The notes: generated by a model from the sequence alone, not told the origin. DNA of 64,000 bases from Poa pratensis (GCA_947311845.1 CAMZMU010000027.1:45556053-45620052), one strand, 5' to 3'. Shown: positions 44,234 through 54,032, counted from the stretch's first letter. Translations and numbers: made by a program.

Positions 44234-44319
44234 CTAATTAAGGAAAAAGTAAAGAGAGTTAAGAATTATAGACAAGTGGTTAGTTGCTTTGAAACAAAAA
44301 GGTGAAGACAGAAAATTAC

Positions 44320-45278
44320 TGAAGGCGGCAGGTTCTTGGCACTAAAAGGGGCAAGCCCGGTCAGTGCAATCTTTTCCTTGCTTTCGCCAAGAAGTTGCTT
44401 GGCATTCTTCACCAGTTGATCGTCAGTGAGCGTGATCTCAGAATATCGCATTTTATCAGTAGGCTCACCGGTATACTCAAGGAAAAGTCGGGTCCTGATT
44501 GAGAGTGGCTGGATAAACCAACCAACCCAGCACTTGACGAGGTCAGTCCCGACCAAGCCGTGGGCAAGCAGAGCTTTAGCCCGCCGAACCAGGCCCTCAA
44601 CTTCGATCCGGGAAGCAGCATCAGTAGCCCGGCTATTCATCTTGGTGTTGTATTTTAATGGAGAGTTCTGGAAGGCCGGGTAACGAGCCTCGTCCTTCAA
44701 AGGAGAGGTGTCCTTGCAGTAGAAGTATGTGTTTTTCCATCCCTTGGGATGGCTGGCTAAAAGAAGAGCCGGGAAGAAAGTGCAGGCGTCTTTCCGGCGT
44801 TGGATATAAACCCCCCGTATGGCCCTAGGGCTTGGTTTTTGCGGTTTTGGGGGTTGCAGTAAAAGATTTCTAGGAACAAAGCCAAGCTGGGAGGAACTTG
44901 GAGGTAGTCTTCACAAAAAACTATGAAGTTGCTGATATTCAGAAGAGAATTGGGCGCTATGTCTAAGGGAGTGAGACCGTAATATGACATAACCCGGTGA
45001 AAAAATAGAGAACCCGGTGGACGAAGCCCCCGGGTTACGTGATCAAGAAGTACCACTATCTCATCTTCTTTTGGCTTGGGGCGGATCTCCTCACCTGCCG
45101 CGCGCCATTGGATCTCTTCCTTGGGCAGAAGCTCGCCGTAGCCCACGTATTTTTGAATTGTAACTTCCGTCACGGTGTACTTTGTCCAGTTCACCGGCGC
45201 CGGAGTTGTAGACGCGGCGGAGCTAGATGCACCGCCGGCCGATTTCTTCAATCCCCTCGCCGTCATCTTTTTCCCCAT
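44320..45278 (-). pseudogene. Gypsy B antisense ORF, exon 1 (Transposase_28-like domain)
   Basis: Start ATG at 45278 (MGKKMTARGLKKSAGG), a basic N-terminus like the A copy. The domain contains LPKEEIQWRAAGEEIRPKP, LLDHVTRGLRPPGSLFFHRV, YYGLTPLDIAPNSLLNISNF and PPSLALFLEIFYCNPQN, then after a frameshift near 44760 RAKALLAHGLVGTDLVKCW and LTGLAPFSAKN. The exon ends before GTAATT at 44319. This is the best view of the Transposase_28-like domain; its biochemical function is not known. Confidence 0.75.
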
Positions 45279-45892
45279 TGCTAAGAGCTCGAAGAAGCTG
45301 AAAAGGCCAGGATTCAATGAGCACAGATCTAGATCAAGACATGAAGATGAGCAAAAAAGTGGTGCGAAGTACAGATGAATAAGATCTATAATAAAAGGAA
45401 GGGTGGTGGTACCTAGTTTGAGGAGAAGCAGATGGATTGAACTTCGGATGTTCAAGAACTTGCATTCTAGGGTTCTTGAGCTCTCTGACTCGAGGTTGAA
45501 GACGAAGTGGCAGCTGGATGGGGAAAGTGAGCACATTTACCCTGGGTCCCACTATTTATAACTGCGGTCAGAGTTGACCTAGGGGTAAAATGGTAAAAAG
45601 AAGAGAGATGAGATAAGATAAGGAATGTTGACCGACCGAGATTCAGTGGAGAATATTCTCTGACAAGTTTGACCAATGTTCTAGAAAGTGCGAAACCGGG
45701 TTATGAAAGAAACTATGAGGAAAAGCGAGTCAAAGCAAAAAGAAGGAATGTAACCGGCATATTATTTTGTTAACCAGTTTTTTATTTCAGGAGGATAATC
45801 TAAACTACAAGGATGGCGACTCTTCTCCAAAAGCTATGGTCATAGGTTGAAGAAGCGCGCCAACTTGGAGTTCAAATCATCATAGGGGCTAC
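45279..45892 (-). promoter_or_regulatory. Promoter/leader of the Gypsy B antisense ORF and polypurine tract
   Basis: On the minus strand a TATA-like TATAAATA at about 45553-45560 lies about 280 bp before the aORF ATG, followed by a leader with CTAGAATGCAAG and CCCTAG-like words. At the right edge, on the plus strand, AGGGGCTAC (45884-45892) abuts the 3' LTR and is the element's polypurine tract. Confidence 0.5.
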
Positions 45893-46485
45893 TGTTGGGG
45901 GAAAGATAACCCGATAGGCCCAAGGATAGGGAAATTATGACCCGCCAGGAGGAAAGACTGGCGAGGCCCAGCAGATCATCATGGGCCGGGTTACATTGAT
46001 GGACCAAGGAGTTTGTCGGTAACCCGGTGTATACAAGGGAGGATCTGGAAGACACGGAGGCGGTATGCGAGACTTGGAGGCCAAGATAGATGAGCTAGAC
46101 TTTGGTTAGGACTCCGAGTTCGGGCGTGACCCGGCCTTACCTTGTAATCAACCAGGAGACCCGGGTATCTATATAAACCGGCTCCTGGGTCATAGAATAG
46201 GACGAACTTCAGAGGACAGACTTTAGACATACAAGCTTGACAGCGAGAGAACCTTTGTAACCTAGACTCGGAACCCGCCGGTGTTGTTATCCGCCGGGTG
46301 ATCGAGATCGATATCAGAGTAAAGAAACACCAGGCTGGAAGTAGGTCTTTATCTCCAATGGAGAGGCTGAACCAGGATACATTATTTTTCCCTAGTGAGC
46401 TAAACAATCTCCCGAACGCTACGACAGTCTTGCCTCCAATCTCAAGTTACCACCCGGTAACATCTGCCATGACAAAACCACGACA
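45893..46485 (+). repeat. Gypsy B 3' LTR
   Basis: 593 bp, TGTTGGGGGAAAG...CCACGACA, followed by TCATA (imperfect duplicate of ACATA). It differs from the 5' LTR by about 24 substitutions and a 2-bp deletion in GAGAGAGAACC. Confidence 0.95.
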
Positions 46486-46490
46486 TCATA

Positions 46491-47720
46491 TGCCTTGGCC
46501 CGATGCACAATTTGCCGGGCTATGACCTCCTGATTCGGCAGCTCTCCATGCAAAAGATACGCCAGATATGGCTCAGTCCACACTGGTATTGCGTGTAAGG
46601 CAGCTACCAATTCCTCTGAATCCGGGTCTGGATAAGCAAGTTCCTCCTCCGTGGGTATCTTGACTGATGGACTCCACAACTCAGCTAAGAAAACGTTAGG
46701 TGGAACCGGCTCCCGACGAGAGCCGAGTCTTGACAGAGCATCTACAGCTTCGTTCTTTTTGCGGTCAATGTGATCCACCTGATAGCCAGTGAAGAACCCG
46801 ACTACTTTATCCACCTCTCTTCTATAAGCAGCCATATTGGCATCTTTCCTATCCCATGTTTCTGATACTTGCTGGGAAACAAGATCCGAGTCTCCCAAGC
46901 ATAAAATACGTTTGATGTTCATCTCCTTTGCTAGACGCAAACCATGTAACAGGGCTTCGTATTCAGCCACATTGTTGGAGCAATCGAAGTGAATTTGCAA
47001 GACATAACTCAGTTTGTCGCCCTTGGGTGAGGTGAGAACAATGCCGCCTCCTGAGCCCTCAAGCTGTTTAGACCCGTCAAATTGCATAACCCAGGATTTG
47101 GTGCTTGGGGTTGCAGGAGGCGCGTTACTCTCTGTCCAATCATTAAGAAAATCTGCGGGGGCTTGTGACTTGATAGCATTGCGGGGCGCATAATCAATGT
47201 GATATGGCCCCATCTCAATTGCCCACTTGGCGATGCGCCCAGTGGCTTCTGTATTCCTGATAATTTCTGCCAACGGAACTGAGCTCACCACTGTGATTGG
47301 ATGTTCCTGAAAATAATGCTTCAATTTCCGGCTTGCCATGAAAACTCCAAAGACTAGCTTCTGCCAATGTGGATATCGCTGTTTTGACTCGGTTAGAACC
47401 TCACTAACATAGTAAACCGGCCTTTGAACTGGGTACTCTTTCCCTTCTTCCTTGCATTCTACCACAACCACAGCACTAACAGCTCGTGGCCCGGCAGCAA
47501 CATATAGCAACATTGGTTCCTTTGGCGCAGGAGCCGCCAAAACTGGTGCCTCTGTGAGCGTCTTCTTTAAAAGTTCAAACGCATCATCTGCTTCTTTATC
47601 CCACACAAAGTGATCTGTTTTCTTCAAGAGCCGGTACAAAGGTATGGCTTTCTCTCCTAACCTCGCAATAAACCGGCTCAGGGCTGCAATGCAACCTGTG
47701 ATTTTCTGGACATCTTTCAA
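46491..47720 (-). CDS. Gypsy A RNase H domains (RT-linked RNase H plus second aRNH)
   Basis: Long open minus-strand frame. The RT connection TGCIAALSRFIARLGEKAI is followed by the first RNase H (FELLKKTLTEAPVLAAPAP, RPVYYVSEVLTESKQRYPHW, FGVFMASRKLKHYF, IAKWAIEMGPYHIDYAPR). The second RNase H has QFDGSKQLEGSGGG (Asp), VAEYEALLHGLRLA (Glu), LCLGDSDLVSQQV (Asp) and KKNEAVDALSRL (Asp). A linker to integrase (LAYLLHGELPNQEVIARQIV) follows. It is cut by Gypsy B at 46485-46490; the integrase continues at 33214. The intact quartet suggests this domain decayed late. Confidence 0.88.
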
Positions 47721-48093
47721 CTCCTCTGGCTTCTACAACCTATGTATAGCACTGATTTTCTCCGGGTTTGCCTCGATTCCATGCTCAGATACAATGAAAC
47801 CAAGAAGTTTTCCTGCTGGAACCCCAAACACACACTTGGTCGGGTTAAGCTTCATATCATATCTTCGCAGGTTAGCAAAAGTTTCCTTCAAGTCATCAAT
47901 AAGTGACCCGGCTTTCTGAGACTTGATCACCACATCATCAACGTAAGCATGTACATTGCGCCCAATCTGATCGTGGAAGCAATTCTGGATACACCTCTGA
48001 TAAGTTGCTCCAGCATTTTCCAATCCAAACGTCATATTCTTGTAACAGTAGGTACCAAAAGGGGTTATGAATGAAGTTTTCTCCCAATCCTCC
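47721..48093 (-). pseudogene. Gypsy A reverse transcriptase, C-terminal half
   Basis: Continues RT after the 780-bp solo LTR: EDWEKTSFITPFGTYCYKNM, FGLENAGATYQRCIQNCF, the catalytic HAYVDDVVIKSQ (intact YVDD, about 47927-47950), LNPTKCVFGVPAGKLLGFIV and IEANPEKISAI. A stop at about 47733 separates it from the RNase H frame. Confidence 0.88.
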
Positions 48094-48873
48094 TGATATG
48101 GGCGCGTGTGCCGTGTCAAATATTGTCAAACCATTCAATTTGACAAATGGATACGTACCAAAAATATTTCAGCTCGGTGGAAATAATAAGAAGTTTGAGC
48201 CTTGGATGTTATGGTCTTTGAAGAATAAAGAAGGACATGGACGTTGCATAGTTTGGAAATCCAATCGTGCTAGCTACTATTTCTCAATGGTACGACCTCC
48301 AGATCAAACACAAAGATTTCTACCGTGGGAGTTAAAGTCCTTGAAGGAAACAGGATGGGGTCCACCAACATGCATGGCAAAATAGAGATATGGCGCAAGA
48401 TAAAAATATTAGTTACCTATTTGTTCAGATTTCCTAGTTCCAATAGTCGGTTGTGTATTTTTCCGTTTAGTCAAGTTAGATGCGCACCTAAGGGTCAGCT
48501 ATATATAAAGCCATCATTCCATCATGTAAAAACAGGTTTGGAGTTATATGAAATAGACACGATGTGTGTTTGGAGTTAAAATCCTCGTACCGAGTTTGGG
48601 GAAAGCTGACTAAAAATCCCTAAGTTTCTTGAGGAATCTTTGCAAAAACCTCTACTGGCGTGAGAGGTCCTGCGACGCGTAGGAGATTACAAGCTGAGCC
48701 TATACGGTTCGTCCACATTATTCCTTCGACTAGAAGGGTTGGCGTGTTGTTGCTGCGGAGTTTGTGATTGTCTTTGTAAACCCGCGATTGTTACTTACTG
48801 CGATGGAGGTTTGTGCCGTGAAAGATCGGGCCAACAACGGATCAAATCTCGCCACGAGGTTCGCTCCACATCA
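48094..48873 (+). mobile_element. Solo LTR (780 bp) inside the Gypsy A RT
   Basis: TG...CA ended (TGATATGGGC...CTCCACATCA) and flanked by the 5-bp duplication CCTCC (48089-48093, 48874-48878). TATA-like TATATAAA at 48502-48509 in plus orientation is followed by GC-richer R/U5-like sequence. No PBS, PPT or coding region, so recombination between two LTRs left one copy. The family is not identified. Confidence 0.85.
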
Positions 48874-49311
48874 CCTCCTCTTTGAGCTTGATTTGGTTAT
48901 AACCTGAGTAAGCATCTAGGAAACACAAAAGCTCGCTGCCATACACGGCATCGATAATCTGGTCAATGCGTGGTAAAGCAAACGAATCTTTAGGACATAC
49001 CTTGTTGAGATTGGTATAATCTATGCACATACGCCACTCTCCATTCTTTTCTGAACTAAAACCGGGTTAGCCAACCACTTCGGATGATAAACCTCTATGA
49101 TAAAGCCGGCTGCCAAAAGCCGGGCTACCTCTGCACCAACAATTTTTCTTCTTTCCTCGTTCAATCTGCATAATCCGTGCTTGACAGGTCTGGCTTTGGG
49201 ATCAACATGTAAGCTGTGCTCAGCGAGTTCAACAGGTACTCCGGGCATGTCACTAGGTGTCCATGCAAAGACGTCTCTGTTCTCACGGATGAACTCGATG
49301 AGCGCGCTTTC
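48874..49311 (-). pseudogene. Gypsy A reverse transcriptase, N-terminal half
   Basis: From the stop at about 49312 the frame continues with IEFIRENRDVFAWTPSDMPG, VELAEHSLHVDPKARPV, RLNEERRKIVGAEVARLL and FHPKWLANPVLV-type sequence. A frameshift at about 49035 follows, then MCIDYTNLNKVCPKDSFALP and CFLDAYSGYNQIKLKEE. It ends at the solo LTR. Contains the first conserved RT Asp region (the FLDAYSGY block). Confidence 0.85.
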
Positions 49312-50016
49312 CTATTTATCAGTAAGATTGTTCCCTATGGTAAACTGCTTGGAAGAATCGCCAGGTGTGAAATCAACCATCTTTGTATCCTGGGCCGACT
49401 TAAACTTTGTTTTTTCTTCAGTAGTTGGCCTCTTCAACACCGTACGATCTTTCGGGTCTACCCTGGACTTATAAAATTTCAGCTCCTCCTCTGCACAGGC
49501 CTGCTCAGCTAAGGCGGCGTCTCCATCATCACATTCTGCAGCCATCTCCCGGCTTCCATGAACAGTAAAGATCCCCTTGGGACCTGGTATTTTCAACTGT
49601 AAATACATATAAGATGGCCTAGCCATGAATCTGGCAAAGGCGGGTCTCCCAAATAACGCATGATATGGACTTTGTAACTTCACCACTTTAAACGAAATCA
49701 TCTCAGAACGATAGTTGTCCTTGGACTCGCCAAAAGCAACTTCGAGCGTAATTTTTCCTTCCGGCCTTGCTGATTTTCCCGGGACTATTCCATGAAAGAT
49801 GGTGCTGGAAGGCTGCAACTGTGAATCTCTGAGACCCATACGCAGAAAAGTTTCATAGTATAGAATATTGATGCTGCTTCCTCCATCCATGAGCACCTTA
49901 TGCAGCACAAAGCCTCCCACTTGTGGTGCTACCACCAAGGCGAGGAGACCCGGATTTTCAACAAGAGGCGGGTGATCCGCTCTACTCCACGTGACTGGAT
50001 ATTCTGACCACTTCAA
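49312..50016 (-). CDS. Gypsy A aspartic protease region
   Basis: Open 234-codon segment: GLLALVVAPQVGGFVLHKVL, active site LMDGGSSINILYY (DGG form), FHGIVPGKSARPEGKI, SPYHALFGRPAFARFMARP, then a Lys/Glu-rich linker (EEELKFYKSRVDPKDRTV) to RT. It would mature the Gag-Pol precursor. The frame ends in TAG just before the RT, so an in-frame stop separates PR and RT in both A (49312-49314) and B (37341-37343). This could be genuine Tat biology (stop suppression) or coincidence. Confidence 0.8.
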   Translation of the reverse strand: MKWSEYPVTWSRADHPPLVENPGLLALVVAPQVGGFVLHKVLMDGGSSINILYYETFLRMGLRDSQLQPSSTIFHGIVPGKSARPEGKITLEVAFGESKDNYRSEMISFKVVKLQSPYHALFGRPAFARFMARPSYMYLQLKIPGPKGIFTVHGSREMAAECDDGDAALAEQACAEEELKFYKSRVDPKDRTVLKRPTTEEKTKFKSAQDTKMVDFTPGDSSKQFTIGNNLTDK

Positions 50017-50029
50017 ATACCTTGGAACT

Positions 50030-50867
50030 GCTGCTGATACTGCATTTACGGAACGCTTTACTAATTTTCTTTCCCTCCTTGATGCATTGGTAGTATGGAC
50101 GTGGTACTGGCCAAGCTGCTTTGGGTTTGTCTGAAACCCGCCTTGGTCATCTCTGTTCTAGTTATTTCCTCCGTTGCCGGGTCCTGGATTTCCGGGTGGA
50201 GGTGGCCGGTTTGCCGGGTTACCACCCGGGCCGGGTCCTCCTCCACGGCCGCCGCCGTGCAACGCCCTCTGGATTTCCTCGTTTTTCCACCTCTGCAAAT
50301 CTACACACTGCTCCAAGGAGTGATTGGCCGGCTTACCCATCTTGCTATGATGAGGACAGGGCATCCTGAAAGCCTCAATCAGATTTGTAGGGTGTGGCGG
50401 GCCTCGATAATTGTTGTTACCATTGTAATTTCCATTGTTGCCTCGATAATCATCATCTCTCCTTGGCCTCTGGAACCCGGCATTGGTATTGGCCACCAAA
50501 TCCGAGTTACCTTCACCATACGATCGCTTATGCTGATTGCCATTGTTGTTGTTGTTCTGCCCACCACCATTGTTGTTCTTTCCTGTATTGTTCATGGGAC
50601 CTTTCCCCTTATCTTCCTCATCATCTCTGGTTTTATCTGTAGAGGAGTGCTTATTGCATGCTTCCATTATTTCTCCCATGGTAATTTCTGAGACCCGGCC
50701 GCTATTCTTCATGCGGCCTAATTTCTGCACCAGAGGATCATATCTGCAAGTTTTCTCCATAGATTGCAGCGCACTTCTAGGATTGATATCTGTGGATGAG
50801 TGGAGGATCTCTGTGACCCGGCTCACCCACTTGCGAGTAGACTCGCCCTTCTTTTGAATACATCGAT
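50030..50867 (-). pseudogene. Gypsy A gag, C-terminal and finger region
   Basis: Frame 50826-50158: RVTEILHSSTDINPRSALQS, then Asn/Gly-rich low complexity, RMPCPHHSKMGKPANHSLEQC (variant zinc finger) and VDLQRWKNEEIQRAL. The Pro/Gly-rich tail ends at a frameshift near 50160. The last part (LGQYHVHTTNASR-like, about 50120-50030) lies in another frame and leads to the protease. Confidence 0.72.
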
Positions 50868-52301
50868 CTAGATCCTCAAGTGTGTAAAGATGCTTGCATG
50901 TTCCCTGAATTTTTTGATGAAAGCTTCCTTCAACTCACTCCATGAATTGATAGACTTCTCTGGTAAAGTATTGAACCACAACTTTGCTGCTCCATCTGTC
51001 ATCATAAGATACATGAATTTGACTTGGATATTTTTTGAAGCATTGCGGATACACATCGCCATCTCATAACTGCTCAACCAAGCTTCTGGCTCCATACTAG
51101 GATCATAATTTGAGATTTTGCAAGGCTCCTTAAACTTATCCGGGTAAGGCTCTGCTCTAATGTGATCTAACAAACACTTTGGGCTGGCTAAAACAGCTGT
51201 AGGAGCCACCTGACCCGGCCTTCCCAATGGTGCTGGTGTACTTACTGCTACTGCGGCCGCAGGCACCGCGCCGACTCCTCCGGCACGTGCTGCGGAGTTT
51301 GCTGCACATCTCGCTCTTGAACTATCAACAATGGCTTGCGCAGCTGAGGCGGGGGGAGCGGCCTGTCTGGGCGGTGGCGGCGGTGGCTGCTGGTTTGCCT
51401 GCTTTGCCCTCCGTCTTGCAGAACTAGTCTCGTGCTGCCTCGGGCTCTCTCCCTGCCGGCTCCTCGAACGGCTGTTGTATGGTGTCCCAAGTAAACCACA
51501 CATGTTATCTGGATAGTTTGCTTGCTGAACCACAGCTGTACGTAACATGTTGATTGCTCGCCGGGTCTCAACTTCTCTTGGTGAATCTCCCAATGGAATG
51601 CGATTAAGTGCTAAAGTTGCTGCATATACGTTATCTGTAGGATTATTGTAATGACCCGGCGGTGTGTGAAATCTCGGTGGAGGTGATGGCATAACTCCAG
51701 TGTTGCCTCCGGCTCCTCCGGAAGGCGGCCTGGCTGACCCGGCAACATTATCGGGTAGAGCTCCTCCTGCATATCCTGTGCCGGCACTAGCTGCTGGGAC
51801 CTCTTGAACAGTCCTAATGGGCTGATCATTTGGTGTGATGAATAAAGCTGTTGGATTTAATGCCTCACCCTGAAGTGGAAGCCGGCTCTGATGCCTCCCC
51901 TGCTGCACCCGGGTTACGTTGTTCTGGCGATTCTCCATGACGCTCGTGTTGTGACGAAGCCAGCTTTCCTGCTCGTCCAACTGACGCTGTCTGGCTATCA
52001 TCTGCTCCTTCTCCGCTGCAAACTCCCGCCGCTGTTGCTCCAAGGCACGGCGTGCGGTGTCCGGCTCTCTAGCCCGGGATGCGGCGTTCTCCGGGGTTAC
52101 CACTGCTTCATGTACTGCAGGATCCAACACTAGATTATTACTGAAAAGCGTCAGGTGAGGGGGCGCATTGGATGTCCCTTCTCCGGCTGATCTATTCATC
52201 AGGAACCCAAACTGATTCATGCGACGTGATGTGGTTTCACTCTCCGAAGAAACTAAGGCTCTTTCTCCATCAACCCCGACCTGCGGTGGGTTATAAATCA
52301 T
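50868..52301 (-). CDS. Gypsy A gag, capsid region
   Basis: 477 open codons. Gln-, Arg- and Glu-rich N-terminal half with a predicted helix (ARRALEQQRREFAAEKEQM). FHTPPGHYNNPTDNVYAATL and RIPLGDSPREVETRRAINML follow, then a Pro/Ala-rich spacer. The gag domain proper comes last: PDKFKEPCKISNYDPSMEP, WLSSYEMAMCIRNASKNI, LMMTDGAAKLWFNTLPEKS and WSELKEAFIKKF. It forms the virus-like particle. The ATG at 52301 is internal; the natural protein begins upstream (MERL in the LTR) and the link is broken by a stop near 52310. Confidence 0.8.
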   Translation of the reverse strand: MIYNPPQVGVDGERALVSSESETTSRRMNQFGFLMNRSAGEGTSNAPPHLTLFSNNLVLDPAVHEAVVTPENAASRAREPDTARRALEQQRREFAAEKEQMIARQRQLDEQESWLRHNTSVMENRQNNVTRVQQGRHQSRLPLQGEALNPTALFITPNDQPIRTVQEVPAASAGTGYAGGALPDNVAGSARPPSGGAGGNTGVMPSPPPRFHTPPGHYNNPTDNVYAATLALNRIPLGDSPREVETRRAINMLRTAVVQQANYPDNMCGLLGTPYNSRSRSRQGESPRQHETSSARRRAKQANQQPPPPPPRQAAPPASAAQAIVDSSRARCAANSAARAGGVGAVPAAAVAVSTPAPLGRPGQVAPTAVLASPKCLLDHIRAEPYPDKFKEPCKISNYDPSMEPEAWLSSYEMAMCIRNASKNIQVKFMYLMMTDGAAKLWFNTLPEKSINSWSELKEAFIKKFREHASIFTHLRI

Positions 52302-52310
52302 GAGTTGGTT

Positions 52311-53039
52311 CTATGGCGGTGGTTGTTGCTGTTGTTGCTGATTCTGCTGGTTCTGTACCATTGCATCCGCTGTCGCCGCCGAGATTGATGCCGGGTTAAG
52401 ATTCGTCGCGGGTGCCGTGTAGACTCCAACCCGGTGAATCGGACCCGGGGATGACTCATACTCCTCTTCCTCTATACCATATCCATAGCGATCCTCGAAC
52501 AGCTCCAAGATTGATTCAGCATCCTCATCGACCACGTTACGCGGTGCCCATGCCAGCTCCTCCAGCTGGGCCTCCTGCGTGATGACTGGAAGATCAATTT
52601 CCGCAGTACCTACTGATTCTTCTCCATATGATTGGACCATGGTAGCAGCTCCTGACATAGAGTCGTACGCGCTTTCCTCCATGCTGGGTCTCGTGGCGTG
52701 CACCATGCCTATGAAGACGTTGACTCGGCCTATGGGGATGACGTTGCCGGTCTCGATCTGATCCGACTCTGAGCTCCACCTGAAATCGTCGACAATGCGC
52801 TCTCCTTGTGAATCGATGGTGATCTCGCCGATGGCGAGTCTCTGCATACCGCGTAGAGCTTCTCCCGTGATGTAAACACCTTTAGGCTCAGGCCCCACGG
52901 TGGGCGCCAACTGTCGTGGGATTGTCACGGCTGATGTTACCAAGGGGTAACTTGAGTCTGGGGTTACGACAGCTCTGGTGTATGGAAGATTGTCACGCTC
53001 CACGGGGAAACATGATTTACCCAGTTTCAGCCTCTCCAT
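52311..53039 (-). pseudogene. Gypsy A gag N-terminus, starting in the LTR and crossing the PBS
   Basis: ATG at 53039 lies inside the 5' LTR (MERLKLGKSCF). The frame passes the LTR end and PBS as IPRQLAPTVG, then ITGEALRGMQRL, RIVDDFRWSSESD, VIPIGRVNVFIGM, ELFEDRYGYGIEEEEYE and ends in a Gln/Pro run and stop at about 52311, where a frame break leads to the next segment at 52301. The match to Gypsy B upstream of the LTR edge argues that this part is coding. Confidence 0.68.
52891..52910 (-). promoter_or_regulatory. Gypsy A primer-binding site
   Basis: On the element strand TTGGCGCCCACCGTGGGGCC, one base after the 5' LTR end; identical in its first 19 bases to Gypsy B. Confidence 0.85.
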
Positions 53040-53474
53040 AGGAGATAAAGACCTACTTCCTGCTTTTTCTATATTGATGACGATCTCGTAACCCGGGCTT
53101 TGATATCGCCGAGTTACAAGTCTAGGTTACAGGGGTGTCGACTAACTTTTAGCTTAGCTCTCTATGACCCAGGAGCCGACTTATAAAGGCCACCGAGTCT
53201 CCTGGTCGCGTACAAGGTAAAGCCGGGTTGTACCCGTGCTAGGAGTCCTACTCTATCTCCTCTAATCTTGCGTGTACTCCAAGTCCTGGACTCCGTGACG
53301 CGCACTGCCTCCGGGTCTTCTCGAAGTTTCCTTGTACTGGCCGGGTTATCGACAAGCTCACCGGCCTGTTAGTGTAACCCGGCCCATGGTGATGGTTAGC
53401 TGGCCTCGCCCGCCTCCAGCCTGGCGGGTCATGCTTCCCTCTTCATGGGCCTACCGGGTTATGATCCCCAAACA
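52912..53474 (-). repeat. Gypsy A 5' LTR
   Basis: 563 bp, pairing with 11721-12285 and followed by the target duplication GGTGT (53475-53479). TATA-like box TTTATAAG on the element strand at about 53181-53188. Confidence 0.95.
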
Positions 53475-54032
53475 GGTGTAGTTCTTGAACTCGGAGCCAT
53501 TGTCACTTCTAATGGCCAATATAGGGACATTGTGTTGACGTTGCACTTCATTGGGGAAGTCAATGACGGCTTGTTGGGTCTCACTCTTCGACTTGAAGAA
53601 ATAAACCCATGTAAATCTTGAATAGTCATCGACAATCACCAATCAATACTTCTTCCCACCAAGACTTGGTTGAGGCACGGCACCAAAGAGATAAACATGA
53701 CGAAGGTCCAATATCCTCGTTGAAGAAATGATGGTCTTGTGAGGGTGGGGAGAATCATGCATCTTTCCTTCAACACAAGCCCTACAAAGAGGATCTCTAG
53801 AAAAGGAAACATTCTCTTTTAGTCCAAGAATGTGGCCACCCTTGTGAAAACTTTGCAAAGTTCTCATATTGACATGGGATAAGCGGCGATGCCACAACCA
53901 CCCCACATCGGCCTTTCCGAATAGGCACATTGCTTGAGTGTTGGTAGACTCTGAAAAGTCCACCACAAACAACTCATGTTCAACATACCCAATGAAAGCG
54001 GCCTTTAGAGTCTTGCTCCACATGAGTACCAC
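53475..54032 (-). pseudogene. Copia integrase, N-terminal part
   Basis: Pre-integrase finger WLWHRRLSHVNMRTL ... DPLCRACVEGK (HHCC), then a stop near 53643, then the catalytic-core start MVIVDDYSRFTWVYFFKSKS and IRSDNGSEFKNYT, giving two of the three D-D-E residues. It is cut by Gypsy A at 53474/53475; the third residue is at 11097-11720, 41.75 kb away. Confidence 0.9.

Larger units (their letters stand above)
33215..46485 (+). mobile_element. Gypsy B: Tat-lineage Ty3/gypsy retrotransposon with antisense ORF
   Basis: Complete 13.27-kb element inserted in the integrase gene of Gypsy A, opposite in orientation. LTRs: 33215-33809 and 45893-46485. Flanks are ACATA (33210-33214) and TCATA (46486-46490), a target duplication with one mismatch; removing B restores an open frame in the A integrase region. 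Order: PBS, gag, protease, RT, two RNase H domains, integrase, spacer, antisense ORF (minus strand). By eye the LTRs differ at about 24 positions plus a 2-bp indel (about 4%). It is a divergent sister of A (related LTR ends, same PBS, same gene set) but not a copy of it. Several frameshifts make it inactive. Confidence 0.93.
11721..53474 (-). mobile_element. Gypsy A: Tat-lineage Ty3/gypsy retrotransposon with antisense ORF
   Basis: Complete element on the minus strand: 5' LTR 52912-53474, PBS 52891-52910, gag, protease, RT, two RNase H domains, integrase, antisense ORF (plus strand) and 3' LTR 11721-12285. The target duplication is GGTGT (11716-11720 and 53475-53479). Its own length without later insertions is about 13.2 kb. 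It was interrupted by a Helitron (15650-30153), Gypsy B (33215-46485) and a solo LTR (48094-48873). By eye the LTRs differ at roughly 30 of about 564 positions (about 5%). The second RNase H and the aORF point to the Tat lineage. Stops and frameshifts make it inactive. Confidence 0.92.

Noticed and set aside
45893..46485. Reading 45893-46485 as an independent solo LTR
   Set aside because: It pairs with 33215-33809, the PBS and polypurine tract sit at the correct inner edges, and the outer flanks match (ACATA/TCATA), so it is the 3' LTR of Gypsy B.
50095..50691. 198-codon plus-strand frame opposite Gypsy A gag
   Set aside because: Shadow of the Asn/Gly-rich gag region; no independent start context or motif.
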